Positions 7,517 through 16,251 are shown, counted from the stretch's first letter. The stretch: 35,274 bases of DNA from DATMRF01 sp035566435 (GCA_035566435.1 DATMRF010000126.1:1-35274); one strand, 5' to 3'. Made by a program: numbers and translations. Notes: generated by a model from the sequence alone, not told the origin.

Positions 7517-8307
7517 TGGAACCGCCCACAGCCCAAACGACCGGCCCGGTCATCCGGATGGAGGATGTGACCGTTGCCTCGATGCAGGATTTGAGCGCCG
7601 TAGTCGCCGAAGCGGTCGATTGGACGGTGAACCCGGGAGACTTCTGGGTGGTGGCCGGACTCCAGGGGACAGGCAAGAGCGATTTGCTGATGATGACCGG
7701 CGGCCTCATGCCGCCCGCAGCCGGCCATTACTGGCTGTTCGGCGAGGAAATGCCGGTCTTCGAGGAATCGCGCCTGGCATTGCGGCTGCGGCTCGGCCTG
7801 GTGTTCGACGGTGGCCAGCTGTTCAACCACTTGACGGCTTGGGAAAACATCGCCCTGCCCGTGCGGTATCATCGGAATTTGACGAGAGCGGACGCTGCTA
7901 CGGAAGTGCAACCTTTCCTCGAAGCCATGGAACTCGGCCCGTGGGCGGACAGCACACCGAGCGCCATCGGCCGCAATTGGCGGAAGCGGGTTGGCCTGGC
8001 TCGCGCGCTCATGCTCAAGCCGGAAGTGTTGCTGGTGGATAGTCCACTGGCGGGACTTGATCCCCGGCACGTGAATTGGTGGCTCAGCGTTCTCGGAGAA
8101 CTGTCGAAAGGGCATCCTTTACTTGGAGGCCGGCCGTTGACGCTCGTAGTGACGACGGCCGATGCGCGGCCCTGGAAGAGCCTGGCGCGCCAGTTCGGTG
8201 TTTTGAAAAACCGGCGGTTTGTCGTGCTTGGAACCTGGGCGGAGCTCGAGGCGGCCAGCGAAGAATTGCTGCAAGAGCGGCTGCCGGCGGAGACGCGCGC
8301 CGGTTGA
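7516..8307 (+). CDS. mlaF: MlaF-like ABC ATPase with degenerate catalytic motifs
   Basis: 263 residues, ATG overlapping the permease stop. The Walker A motif GLQGTGKS (Lys54) is intact. At the Q-loop, where MlaF has FQSG, this protein has FDGG (97-100). The LSGG signature is replaced by IGRNW before RKRVGLARAL (151-155). Walker B reads LLVDSPLAGLD, so the catalytic Glu is Ser176, and the H-loop reads TTAD with Ala215 for His. The fold and operon position are clearly MlaF-like, but the protein can probably bind ATP without hydrolysing it normally. It may be a structural subunit, or another ATPase may energise the transporter. The reading frame shows no break, so this is not simple decay. Confidence 0.85.
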   Translation: MEPPTAQTTGPVIRMEDVTVASMQDLSAVVAEAVDWTVNPGDFWVVAGLQGTGKSDLLMMTGGLMPPAAGHYWLFGEEMPVFEESRLALRLRLGLVFDGGQLFNHLTAWENIALPVRYHRNLTRADAATEVQPFLEAMELGPWADSTPSAIGRNWRKRVGLARALMLKPEVLLVDSPLAGLDPRHVNWWLSVLGELSKGHPLLGGRPLTLVVTTADARPWKSLARQFGVLKNRRFVVLGTWAELEAASEELLQERLPAETRAG

Positions 8308-8566
8308 CGCGGCCAGCCGAAGCAGGTAAGACATGGGCCGGTGGAGTGAAGGAACGCGCCAAAGAACCGGGGGAATGGAGTGATGGAGTGATGCAGTGCT
8401 TGGAAAAGCCGAGTGACGGAGTGCTGGATTATTGGAACGTTGGCTCGCCACGCGATCCCGCGACTCCGGTGCTCTCCCGCTCCATTTCTGCATTAATCCA
8501 CCACTCCATTAATCCATCGCTCCAAATCCCCACCGCATCACCGCTCCGTTATCCCCCCGCTCTTCC
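8308..8566. repeat. phrase-repeat spacer inside the Mla operon
   Basis: The 259 bp between the MlaF-like and MCE genes are non-coding. The left half (8371-8432) repeats tggagtga/ggagtg steps, and the right half (8498-8525 and beyond) carries complementary ccactccattaatcc and atcgctcc steps, so the RNA could fold on itself. A related ggagtg phrase recurs at 21033-21054. It may be an insertion into an originally compact operon. Confidence 0.6.
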
Positions 8567-9841
8567 ATGGCTCTTCAAGACCTAACGCCGCAATTGCGCA
8601 CGCGCCTCAGCCGGATGGAACGCGCGGTGGGCTGGTTTGTGATCCTGGCCATGCTGTTGCTTGCGTTCGGCTTCGTTTATTACGTCTATAACACCGCCGA
8701 ACGCAAAGGCTGGTTTCTGACCAAGGCGCACTATTTCACTTTCGTGAGAAGCGCGACCGGGCTGAAGGTGGGCGACCCGGTGGTGCTCATGGGATTCGAC
8801 GCAGGCCAGATCACTAAGATCCAACCTATGTCAGCGGACCAATTCATTTACAATGTCTATATCCAGTTCGAACTCAAGTCGCCGAATTACGGCTACATCT
8901 GGACCGAAGGCTCGCAAGCGAAAGTCAACACTGCGGACCTGCTCGGAAAACGCAATCTGGAGGTCACAAAAGGATCCGGCGGCTATCCGACTTACATCTC
9001 GTGGCCGTTGCAGGAGGTAAGCCCCGCCGAAGCGCAAGGCCTGACCACCTCGCGTCAGTGGGTCCTGGGCGAAGAAATCTACGGACCCTATGGAACGAAT
9101 TTGCTGGCACGACCGTTGCAGCCGCTGGCCGACCTTGCCGCCGTCATCAGTGCCAGCCGCTCGAACCTCGTAGTGCTGGACCAAAGCACCGAGCACAAGG
9201 CGCTCACCGGCCGGTGGAACGACAAGCTGGGCCGCTACGATCCCTATACCAACGGTGTGAGCGAGTACTGGCTCCTGTCGGATGAATCGCCCGCCGTTAC
9301 CGAGCAGTTGCAGAAAATGGTGGGCGAAGTCGAGCAGGCGCTTCCGAACGTTTTGAACCTGACAAACCAAATCAGCCTTGTGCTCTCGAACAGTGCCGAG
9401 CTCACCTCGAATTTGAACGTGGTGGCGCTATCTGCCCGGCCAGTGGTCAGCAACCTGGCTGCGGCGACCGCGCACCTAGACCAGCCCGGCGCGCTGGGCG
9501 AGTGGCTGCTGCCGACCAACATCAACCATCAGCTCGAAGGTACACTCTCCAGCGCGAGCAACACGCTCTCTAGCGTAAACACAAATCTCGCCGCTGTCCT
9601 CGAGAACCTGAATCGTTCGCTGGATAACCTTGCCGACATCACGAGCAATTTGAACCGGCAGGTGGAGGCCAACACCAACCTGCTGAGTTCCATTTCGGAC
9701 AGCATCGTCCACGCCGACCAGTTCGTGCAGGGTCTCAAGCGCTTCTGGTTGTTCCGCCACCTGTTCAAAGGTCAGCAAACCAACGCACCACCAGCCGCTG
9801 GGGCACAGCCGATTCGCTCGCCAAAGGGATCCTCTCATTGA
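8567..9841 (+). CDS. mlaD: MCE-domain (MlaD-like) lipid transport protein
   Basis: 424 residues. One transmembrane helix (about 19-41, WFVILAMLLLAFGFVYYV) places the rest in the periplasm. The MCE domain follows, with GLKVGDPVVLMGFDAGQI and later TADLLGKRNLEV. The remaining half is a long helical region with many regularly spaced Asn/Leu/Ser residues (LTSNL, TLSSVNTNLAAVLENLNRSLDNL), as in MCE proteins that build a tunnel or needle across the periplasm. It acts with the preceding permease and ATPase in phospholipid trafficking. The start ATG has no clear Shine-Dalgarno sequence. A 259-bp repeat-filled spacer separates it from the ATPase gene. Confidence 0.88.
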   Translation: MALQDLTPQLRTRLSRMERAVGWFVILAMLLLAFGFVYYVYNTAERKGWFLTKAHYFTFVRSATGLKVGDPVVLMGFDAGQITKIQPMSADQFIYNVYIQFELKSPNYGYIWTEGSQAKVNTADLLGKRNLEVTKGSGGYPTYISWPLQEVSPAEAQGLTTSRQWVLGEEIYGPYGTNLLARPLQPLADLAAVISASRSNLVVLDQSTEHKALTGRWNDKLGRYDPYTNGVSEYWLLSDESPAVTEQLQKMVGEVEQALPNVLNLTNQISLVLSNSAELTSNLNVVALSARPVVSNLAAATAHLDQPGALGEWLLPTNINHQLEGTLSSASNTLSSVNTNLAAVLENLNRSLDNLADITSNLNRQVEANTNLLSSISDSIVHADQFVQGLKRFWLFRHLFKGQQTNAPPAAGAQPIRSPKGSSH

Positions 9842-9900
9842 GACCTCCGAGCGCAAGAAAAACACGACGCGAGCCCACCGAAGGTGTTATCCTTGGAGCA

Positions 9901-10326
9901 ATGAAACGGGAAATGTCGAAGCAGCCGAAGCCGGAGCCACCGGGCGTCCGGAACCGCCTCCAAACGCTCCGCGACGCGGCGCTGAGTCTGCACAAAGCCC
10001 TGGTGGATTCCGAGCGGGTGGAATATGAAAAGACCATCGGTAAAATCCGCTCGCCAGGCCACTTTCTACAGCTCCTCACTAACGATCCTTGGTTTGCCTG
10101 GCTTAGCCCGCTGTCCCAACTCATCGTCTCGATGGATGAAGCCCTCGACGCCAGGGAGCCGTTAACGAGCGCTGGCGCGGAGGCGTTGGCGGACCAGATC
10201 CGCCGCATGCTGGTGGCTTCCGAGACCGGCGATGGCTTTTCCGCGCATTATTTCGAAGCCCTGCAACGTGACCCAGACGTGGTGCTCGCCCATGCGGAAG
10301 TGGCCAAGCTCCGCCATAAACGTTGA
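9901..10326 (+). CDS. small conserved protein of unknown function
   Basis: 141 residues, soluble and largely helical, with no signal peptide. The ATG at 9901 is preceded by GGAG (9895-9898) at ideal distance, so it is preferred over the TTG at 9838 that overlaps the MCE stop. The segment PGHFLQLLTNDPWFAWLSPLSQLIVSMDE is distinctive, but I cannot assign a family. It lies 59 bp after the MCE gene on the same strand and could belong to that transcript, without other evidence for a role in lipid transport. It converges on the GH43 gene with only 14 bp between stops. Confidence 0.75.
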   Translation: MKREMSKQPKPEPPGVRNRLQTLRDAALSLHKALVDSERVEYEKTIGKIRSPGHFLQLLTNDPWFAWLSPLSQLIVSMDEALDAREPLTSAGAEALADQIRRMLVASETGDGFSAHYFEALQRDPDVVLAHAEVAKLRHKR

Positions 10327-10340
10327 TCTTCAGATATAAT

Positions 10341-11390
10341 TCAAGGCCTTGATGGCAACGGGAGAATTTCGACTCCTTCGTTAGTGATCTTGATGGGCTT
10401 AATGAAACCCCGTTCGTCAAAGCGCATTTCGTCAATGCAGGTGACGCGGTGGTTGGCATCGGTTTCACCCAACGGCCGCCGATGATAGACGATGTACCAG
10501 CGGTCGCCGGCTGCCACGTGAAAGACGGAATGATGGCCCGCGCCAGTACCGATGGCTGGGTCCTGTTGGAGCACCTTGCCGATCCGTTTGAACGGACCCA
10601 CAGGTGAATTCCCGATGGCGTAGGCCACCGAATAGTTTGGACCGGTCCATCCGCCCTCGGACCACATCAGGTAGTACTTCCCGTCTTTGAGGAACATGCA
10701 TGGGCCCTCGACATAATGTTCCGGGGTGATCTCTTTGAAGGTGGTGCCGTCCGGGAACGCCAGCAGGCCTGTAAAATCTGGCTTAAGCCGCACGATGTTG
10801 CAGTGCGACCATCCGCCGTAGATGAGATAATCCTGACCGTCGTGGTCGCGGAACACAAACTGGTCAATGGGCTGAGCCCCATTGCGGATCTGGTTTACCA
10901 GAGGCTTGCCCAGGAGATCGCGGAACGGGCCGTCCGGCTGCTCCGATACCGCCACCCCGATGCCCCCGGTTTCCTTTTGCTCGTCATGGATGTCGTTCGC
11001 TCCGAAGAAGAAGTAGTATTTCCCGTTTCGCTCCGCTACTGCCGGCGCCCACATGGCCCGACGGGCCCACGCGACGTGATTCGTATCCAGGATCCGGCTG
11101 TACTTTGTCCAGTGCACCAGGTCCGTCGATGAGAACGCGTCAAAGAACACTTGCTGGCCGTATGGCGCCGAATAGGTCGGGTAAATCCAATACTGGTTGC
11201 CAAAAATGGCAGCCTCCGGGTCGGCGTACCAGCCGCTGAACACCGGATTACCGGAGCGCAGCTTCCTCGCCTCCGAGACCTGGGCGTCGGGACCGGCTCC
11301 AGCCTCCGCGGCTCCGGCAGCCATGATTGGCGCAAGCGGGTTAAAGGCGAACATGACGCAAAGAACAGTCATTACCTGGGTCGGTTTCAT
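10341..11390 (-). CDS. secreted GH43-family glycoside hydrolase
   Basis: 349 residues with an N-terminal signal peptide (about 1-25, VLCVMFAFNPLAPIMAAGA). The five-bladed beta-propeller family is indicated by the three acidic positions: Asp57 in WYADPEA (base), Asp176 in QPIDQFVF (pKa modulator) and Glu228 in YVEGPCMF (acid). WAPAVAERNGKYYFFF and YHSV-like blade motifs (GAGHHSVF) also fit. GH43 enzymes cleave arabinose or xylose linkages in plant polysaccharides, so a role in hemicellulose or arabinan use is likely; exact specificity is unknown. No polysaccharide-utilisation partner gene is adjacent, so it looks like a single-gene unit. Confidence 0.88.
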   Translation of the reverse strand: MKPTQVMTVLCVMFAFNPLAPIMAAGAAEAGAGPDAQVSEARKLRSGNPVFSGWYADPEAAIFGNQYWIYPTYSAPYGQQVFFDAFSSTDLVHWTKYSRILDTNHVAWARRAMWAPAVAERNGKYYFFFGANDIHDEQKETGGIGVAVSEQPDGPFRDLLGKPLVNQIRNGAQPIDQFVFRDHDGQDYLIYGGWSHCNIVRLKPDFTGLLAFPDGTTFKEITPEHYVEGPCMFLKDGKYYLMWSEGGWTGPNYSVAYAIGNSPVGPFKRIGKVLQQDPAIGTGAGHHSVFHVAAGDRWYIVYHRRPLGETDANHRVTCIDEMRFDERGFIKPIKITNEGVEILPLPSRP

Positions 11391-11460
11391 AGATGAGCTT
11401 TGATTGAGCGAATCGGCCGGTCAGTTCTGTCTCTGGACGATGCGGACGCCCCAGAATGCC

Positions 11461-12663
11461 TCAGGCGCGCCCACGAAATTCGTCCATCAATCGCAGAATC
11501 CCTTCGCGGATTTCAAATAACTCCTTACGCGCGTCGGCAACCGTAGGCTCTGGCAGAAGCCGCTTCGGCGCCACGGCCTCCAGGCCGGCCTGTGACCTGT
11601 GCAAATGATCGAGCGCGCGCTTCAGCACCGCCACTGTGAACGCAGCGTCAGGAACACCCTCGCCGCGAGCTAGGCGATTAAGGGCTCCGGCCAGCTTCGC
11701 TCCGGTGGTTTGAAACTCAAAGATAAACTGTCCCAAGTCCTCGTCGGCGAATTTATCGAGCCCCAGTTTCCGGGCCTGCTTGAGGAATTTGACCGCGCAT
11801 TCGAAGCAGCGATGCTGGAGCGGGTGGCGCAGGTCCCCGCGCGCCGTGCGGATCCAGTCAATCCCTTCACGGTGCGGATCGGCCTCGGGTGACGGTTCGT
11901 TCGCGGCGTCGTTGCAAATCGCGTTCATTTCCTCGACCGACATCCGGTCCTCCCCATCCTCCTCCGTTTCCTCGCCGCTATCCCAGCCCATCTCTTTGGA
12001 GATCTTCGCCTCGGCTTCGTCCGAATCGCCGTACTTATCCAGCAACTCCATGTATTTATCCGTGCGCGCGTCGGACTCTTTGAGGAACTTCTCGTAATCG
12101 TGCTCGTCCCATTCTTCTTCCGGGTCTTTCTGCCCGTGCTGATGCTGCTCGATGGCCTCGGTGAGCTTCCCCATGAAATCGTTCATGCCGGCTGCGGCTT
12201 GCTGCGCCCGCTCGGCGTCTTCCTCCGGCGTCAGGCGCCATTCGGGCGCGGAGATCGTTAGTTCATAATCCGCGCTCTCGACCACCACGCGCCCATTCGC
12301 CTCGCTGAACCATTCAAGATACAGGCTGTTGGCGATGTGCTCCGGCGGCGTTTCCTTCCGGTCGATCATTTCAAGTGCTTCTTGCAGTGGCACGTCAAAC
12401 ACGCGGACCTTCCGCGACGCCGTAAGGTCGCCGATGCTGCCGCGCTGGAGCGGATCGAGTGAATCGAGATGCAGATGCCGGATACACTCCTGCGGATTGG
12501 TAAAGGTCAGCAGGCACCCGGCAAGATCGGGCCAGGCGTTGCCTTTCAGCTCGAGCAGCACCGGCTCAGCCCGGCCTTCCACCCAGATCCTGCCGCTCAC
12601 TTTTCCCTTCACGCGGTTGTCAATCTCACCCCGTACCACGCTGTCGTGAATCCGAAACGCCAT
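11461..12663 (-). CDS. acidic hypothetical protein
   Basis: 400 residues, no signal peptide or membrane segment. The N-terminal third (about 1-130) looks globular and beta-rich (VRGEIDNRVKGKVSGRIWV, VLLELKGNAWPDLAG). The middle (about 145-265) is extremely acidic and probably helical (EEEWDEHDYEKFLKESD, EETEEDGEDRMS). The C-terminal part (about 275-400) is helical, with HRCFECAVKFLKQARKLG and GVPDAAFTVAVLKRALDHLHRS. I do not recognise the family. The architecture (globular, acidic linker, helical bundle) suggests a cytoplasmic protein-binding role, but that is only inference. It stands alone, with a 70-bp gap to the GH43 gene and 170 bp to its upstream neighbour. Confidence 0.75.
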   Translation of the reverse strand: MAFRIHDSVVRGEIDNRVKGKVSGRIWVEGRAEPVLLELKGNAWPDLAGCLLTFTNPQECIRHLHLDSLDPLQRGSIGDLTASRKVRVFDVPLQEALEMIDRKETPPEHIANSLYLEWFSEANGRVVVESADYELTISAPEWRLTPEEDAERAQQAAAGMNDFMGKLTEAIEQHQHGQKDPEEEWDEHDYEKFLKESDARTDKYMELLDKYGDSDEAEAKISKEMGWDSGEETEEDGEDRMSVEEMNAICNDAANEPSPEADPHREGIDWIRTARGDLRHPLQHRCFECAVKFLKQARKLGLDKFADEDLGQFIFEFQTTGAKLAGALNRLARGEGVPDAAFTVAVLKRALDHLHRSQAGLEAVAPKRLLPEPTVADARKELFEIREGILRLMDEFRGRA

Positions 12664-12833
12664 GCCCCTATTATGCCGGACCTCGCCCGGACGACAAGAT
12701 TTCCATTGCCCGCCAGGTTCGAACGTGAAGGCCGAATGTAAACCGTCGAAGCTTTCAACGGTAACCTTCCAATCCTCGCTACCAGGTTATTTCATACCTG
12801 CCAGGCGGAGGGCGGAGCACCCGCAGACCGGCT

Positions 12834-14606
12834 TCAGTGAAGTTCCCAGACCCAATCGCCCTCTTCCCTCGACTTCCCCGGCACGCCGCCGTCGTCCTTT
12901 TCGTCCCAGCCGACGGAATACAGCAGGTATCCTGCGCCGTCGGTGCGGCGATACTTCAAGGGCTGGCCACCGATGAGGTCGTGCGGGAGCTTTTCGATAA
13001 ATCGGGGCGTGAGGGCGTCCAGCGTTTCGGGATATTGTCCCGAGGCGAGGCGATAGCGTTCCAGCACGCAAGCGAGCATGGCTTGATTCACTAGGGTTTG
13101 ATTCCGCGCGGCGGTTTGCACCGCTTTCGAATAGTTAGGGAGGGCCATGCCCAATAAAAAGTTGTAGGCTGAGCGTCGCTGGGAGATTGGCGACAGCCGG
13201 CGAACGAGTTCGGAAATCTGGTGTGGCAGAACCATCTGATTTGTCGCGTCCATATTGCCAACCACCTCTTGTTCGAATTCCGCGCCCAAGGCCATGTTCT
13301 GGTAGAACCAACCGCGCGGCATCAAGCTCAGCGCCAACCTGCCGGAACGGTCAAAGTTGAATAGTTTGACCAACTCGCCGCGACTCATGGTTTCAAAAGT
13401 GCGGGACGTCGCCGCGCGCTCTTCCCGGAATGCCTCGACGACCGGCGCTAGCAGGTCGATGTCCGCAAGCTGGCGCTCGATGGCCGTTAGTTCCGGCTCG
13501 CGCCACGCGTGCAGCCGCAGTCCGTCCTCGACGATGTCCGCATACAACCCGATGACGGCCACGTGAATCATCGCCCCCACCAGGGTGAGCGGCTTGCCGG
13601 ACGGTTTGATCATCAAAATCTGGCACAAGTCGTGGACCAGCGTCAGCTCGTGCCAGGCCGCCTCCGACTGGCTGAGCAACAAATAACACTGCGCCCGTTG
13701 CGATAGCAATTGCACCACGGTACGGATCCCGATGAAATTCGGGATCCCTATCGCAAAGGGCTGCTGGTAGTCGCAGTCTATCCGCGCATAAGGGCGTTTC
13801 AGCGCGTTGCGAACCAGGTCGAAATTAGCGGTCAATGGCTCCGTCCACGATAGATAATCAGCCGCCCCATAAACCGGCTCTTTCAGAAGAATCCGGAAGG
13901 TGTTACTCCCCGAAGCACCCACCTGAAGGTAACTGGTGTCAGAATAAGCCAGCGCCAGGTTGGTCACCGGGTTACTGGGGAAAAAAGCAGCAAGCTCTTT
14001 AACGGCCGGCACTGCGTCCGCCTGCAGCACCAAATGTAACGGCTTGATCTGCTCTAACGCCCGCGCGACCACAACGCCTGCTCTGGGGCTAATAACGAAA
14101 GGGCCAAGAACCTCGCTCAGCACCTTCGCCGCTTGAGCCCGCGCCGACGGGTCGTCGAAACGCAACACCGGGTCGGCCGCCTGCGACCCGAGCGGGGTGT
14201 TAGAAGCGACTACTTTTACCTCGGCCACCACCAGATTGCTGTCCTTCCGCGGGGCGAGCGCGAAAGGCTCTGCTGTATGCGCGGTGGTGGCGCCCGGTGA
14301 TGGCCGGAGGTCCCGCAATGAATCCTTCACAAACCATTCCTGCATCTTCGGCGCTTTGTAGAAATTCTGGTCGTCCGGCACCGGCGCCGGAATGTACGCC
14401 GACCAATCGAGCACCTCACCTTTCGCCTCGAGTCCGCGCCGGCAATTCTCCCACGCCCGTTTCCCGCGCCAGTTTTCCACCGTGTAAACAACCGCAAAGA
14501 ACGTCGCCAGTGCCGACCCAGCCACCAGCAACCGCCGGGCTGCCCGCCAGCGGCGAGCGGAGGAAGGGTTAGGAGCTGAAGCCGAAGAATCTGAAGATGT
14601 GTTCAT
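12834..14606 (-). CDS. large membrane-anchored protein in ECF sigma operon
   Basis: 590 residues. A basic n-region and one hydrophobic helix (about 26-43, LLVAGSALATFFAVVYTV) anchor it, with most of the chain presumably periplasmic. The body contains helical segments (QCYLLLSQSEAAWHELTLVHDLCQ) that I cannot assign. The last 80 or so residues carry LERYRLASGQYPETLDALTPRF followed by P.D.IGG.PL.YRR and LYSVGWDEKDDGG, a C-terminal pattern reminiscent of the tail of type II secretion pseudopilins of the GspG kind. It starts 12 bp after the membrane-protein gene and ends the three-gene unit begun by the ECF sigma factor. A surveillance or envelope role is inferred only from this context. Confidence 0.72.
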   Translation of the reverse strand: MNTSSDSSASAPNPSSARRWRAARRLLVAGSALATFFAVVYTVENWRGKRAWENCRRGLEAKGEVLDWSAYIPAPVPDDQNFYKAPKMQEWFVKDSLRDLRPSPGATTAHTAEPFALAPRKDSNLVVAEVKVVASNTPLGSQAADPVLRFDDPSARAQAAKVLSEVLGPFVISPRAGVVVARALEQIKPLHLVLQADAVPAVKELAAFFPSNPVTNLALAYSDTSYLQVGASGSNTFRILLKEPVYGAADYLSWTEPLTANFDLVRNALKRPYARIDCDYQQPFAIGIPNFIGIRTVVQLLSQRAQCYLLLSQSEAAWHELTLVHDLCQILMIKPSGKPLTLVGAMIHVAVIGLYADIVEDGLRLHAWREPELTAIERQLADIDLLAPVVEAFREERAATSRTFETMSRGELVKLFNFDRSGRLALSLMPRGWFYQNMALGAEFEQEVVGNMDATNQMVLPHQISELVRRLSPISQRRSAYNFLLGMALPNYSKAVQTAARNQTLVNQAMLACVLERYRLASGQYPETLDALTPRFIEKLPHDLIGGQPLKYRRTDGAGYLLYSVGWDEKDDGGVPGKSREEGDWVWELH

Positions 14607-14618
14607 GTGCCATTGGGT

Positions 14619-15074
14619 CTAACACGCTTTGAAAGGCACAGGCCCCTCGCTCCGCGGGCGGGGATTTGCACGCGGAGCTTCTACCGACCGCGGCTCGCCG
14701 GCGGACGGCTTCCCAGGGGGAAGCAGCTCGGCCAGCAACCGCCGCTGCTGCTCAACCGCCTGCACAATCTCCTGCGCCGCCGCAGAGCCTCCTGCAAGCA
14801 CTCTGGAGGAGGTCGCCTTCATCTCCAGGTTTACCGCCAGCACCGCCAGCCAAAGCGCGGCCATGCCAGCCCATGCGCGCCGCGATGGCCAGATGAGTTC
14901 GAACCATGCTTTTTTGAGCGTAGTCTGGATCGACCACCTCTCGCCGCGGCAGGGTTGGAGCGCATCCGCGCTTCCCGATGCCGGGAGCGCAGCGAGGACT
15001 TTCTGCCGGACGGCATCGAGCCTCGGCTCGACCTGGCGATGGCGTTCGAACAAAGCTTCACGTGGCGTTTTCAT
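14619..15074 (-). CDS. single-pass membrane protein, possible anti-sigma factor
   Basis: 151 residues. About 60 charged cytoplasmic residues (LFERHRQVEPRLDAVRQKVL) precede one transmembrane helix (WAGMAALWLAVLAVNL), and a periplasmic helical and Pro-rich tail follows. Its ATG overlaps the sigma factor stop by four bases (ATGA), the usual arrangement of sigma/anti-sigma pairs. No zinc-binding HxxxCxxC motif is present, so it is not a classic zf-HC2 anti-sigma. The assignment as a sigma regulator is inference from gene order and topology. Confidence 0.65.
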   Translation of the reverse strand: MKTPREALFERHRQVEPRLDAVRQKVLAALPASGSADALQPCRGERWSIQTTLKKAWFELIWPSRRAWAGMAALWLAVLAVNLEMKATSSRVLAGGSAAAQEIVQAVEQQRRLLAELLPPGKPSAGEPRSVEAPRANPRPRSEGPVPFKAC

Positions 15075-15619
15075 GACTCCGCCATCAGTTTTCTAAGAGC
15101 CCTCTTCCCGTAGTGCAGTCGAGACTTCACCGTGCCCGGAGCGACGCCGGTAATCTGCGCAATCTGCTCGACGGAGAAATCCTCGACGAAATGAAGCAAC
15201 AAAACGGAGCGTTGCGGCGGCGGCAATTGATTCAGCAGACCCATGAACTCCTCCTCCTGCTCCTCGCGAATGAGCAGGTCGTCCGGGCCAGCCCCCAATT
15301 CAGGCGGGTCCGCCCCGACCTCCTCGAACGCGCTTTCCTCCCGGGTTTGCTTGCGCCAGCGTTGGATGCACTTCTGGTGAGCAATGCCGAAAAGCCAGCC
15401 GCCGAATTTGTCGTCCTCGCGCAGGCCGTCGATGTGCCGCGCGGCATTGATAAACGTCTCCTGGACGAGATCCAGGCTCGTTTGCTCGTCGTGCACCAAC
15501 TCAAACACATAGACATACAAAGGCAGTTGGTAACGGCGAAACAGAACGTCCCAGGCCGCCGGGTCCCCGGCCCGGGCTTGCGGCACGGGCAATTGGTCGC
15601 GTTCAGCCACTACCAGCAT
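15071..15619 (-). CDS. ECF-family RNA polymerase sigma factor
   Basis: 182 residues from the ATG at 15619 (the frame is open to 15658). Region 2 is visible as WDVLFRRYQLPLYVYVFELV then LDLVQETFINAARHI and FGGWLFGIAHQKCIQRWRK. Region 4 is LLNQLPPPQRSVLLLHFVEDFS then IAQITGVAPGTVKSRLHYGKRALRKL, a helix-turn-helix for the -35 element. It directs RNA polymerase to a small set of promoters, probably including its own operon. The following gene overlaps by 4 bp and may encode its regulator. The divergent VOC gene starts at 15805; I could not identify a sigma-specific promoter in the 185-bp gap. Confidence 0.92.
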   Translation of the reverse strand: MLVVAERDQLPVPQARAGDPAAWDVLFRRYQLPLYVYVFELVHDEQTSLDLVQETFINAARHIDGLREDDKFGGWLFGIAHQKCIQRWRKQTREESAFEEVGADPPELGAGPDDLLIREEQEEEFMGLLNQLPPPQRSVLLLHFVEDFSVEQIAQITGVAPGTVKSRLHYGKRALRKLMAES

Positions 15620-15804
15620 TTCTAACCAGTGGAATGTCGAAAGCCAGAAAAGGTTCAAACCAATTGGGGATTGCTTGGGCTATTTGACTCGGCTCCCAAA
15701 TGTAGGAGGGTGATGCAAGTCTCTCGCAAAAAAGTGTCCTGAACGGCCACGGTCGTTCGTCGTAGAGATGAAAGGCAACGAAACAATAGAAATGACCGAA
15801 CATT

Positions 15805-16251
15805 ATGAGCACGACAAACAACAATCGAGTTATTGAACCCTATCTCTTCTTTAACGGCCGTTGCGAAGAGGCCGTCGAATTCTACCGCAAGGCCCTGGGC
15901 GCCGAAGTCGAGATGATGATGCGCTTCAAGGAGAGCCCTGAGCCGCCCAAGCCCGGCATGGTCCCGCCCGGCTTCGAGAACAAAATCATGCATACCAGCT
16001 TCCGCGTCGGCGGGACCACGGTGATGGCGTCCGACGGCTGCTCCGCCGATAAGGCCAACTTTGAGGGTTTTTCGCTCGCTCTCTCGGTTGCCAATGAAAC
16101 CGAGGCCAACCGTGTTTTCGCCGCGCTGGCTGACGGCGGGCAGGTGCGGATGCCGCTGGCGAAGACGTTCTGGTCCCCGCGCTTCGGCATGGTCGCAGAC
16201 CGCTTCGGCATCGGTTGGATGGTCAGCGTGAGACCCGCTGACCAGAAGTAA
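15805..16251 (+). CDS. PhnB-like VOC-family protein
   Basis: 148 residues. The first beta-alpha unit reads VIEPYLFFNGRCEEAVEFYRKALGAEV, the classic PhnB/glyoxalase-bleomycin resistance fold start. Later motifs HTSFRVGGTTVMASDG and FWSPRFGMVADRFGIGWMVSV match the 3-demethylubiquinone-9 3-methyltransferase-like group of the VOC superfamily. These proteins are usually small dimers; their substrates are mostly unknown and annotation as a methyltransferase is unreliable. A second VOC gene follows in the same direction after a hairpin-bearing gap. Confidence 0.88.
   Translation: MSTTNNNRVIEPYLFFNGRCEEAVEFYRKALGAEVEMMMRFKESPEPPKPGMVPPGFENKIMHTSFRVGGTTVMASDGCSADKANFEGFSLALSVANETEANRVFAALADGGQVRMPLAKTFWSPRFGMVADRFGIGWMVSVRPADQK

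Noticed and set aside
11417..11475. Short minus-strand peptide ending in EAFWGVRIVQRQN between the GH43 and acidic-protein genes
   Set aside because: It resembles a protein end, but it is only about 17 residues long and overlaps the acidic-protein gene's end in another frame; too little to call a gene remnant.
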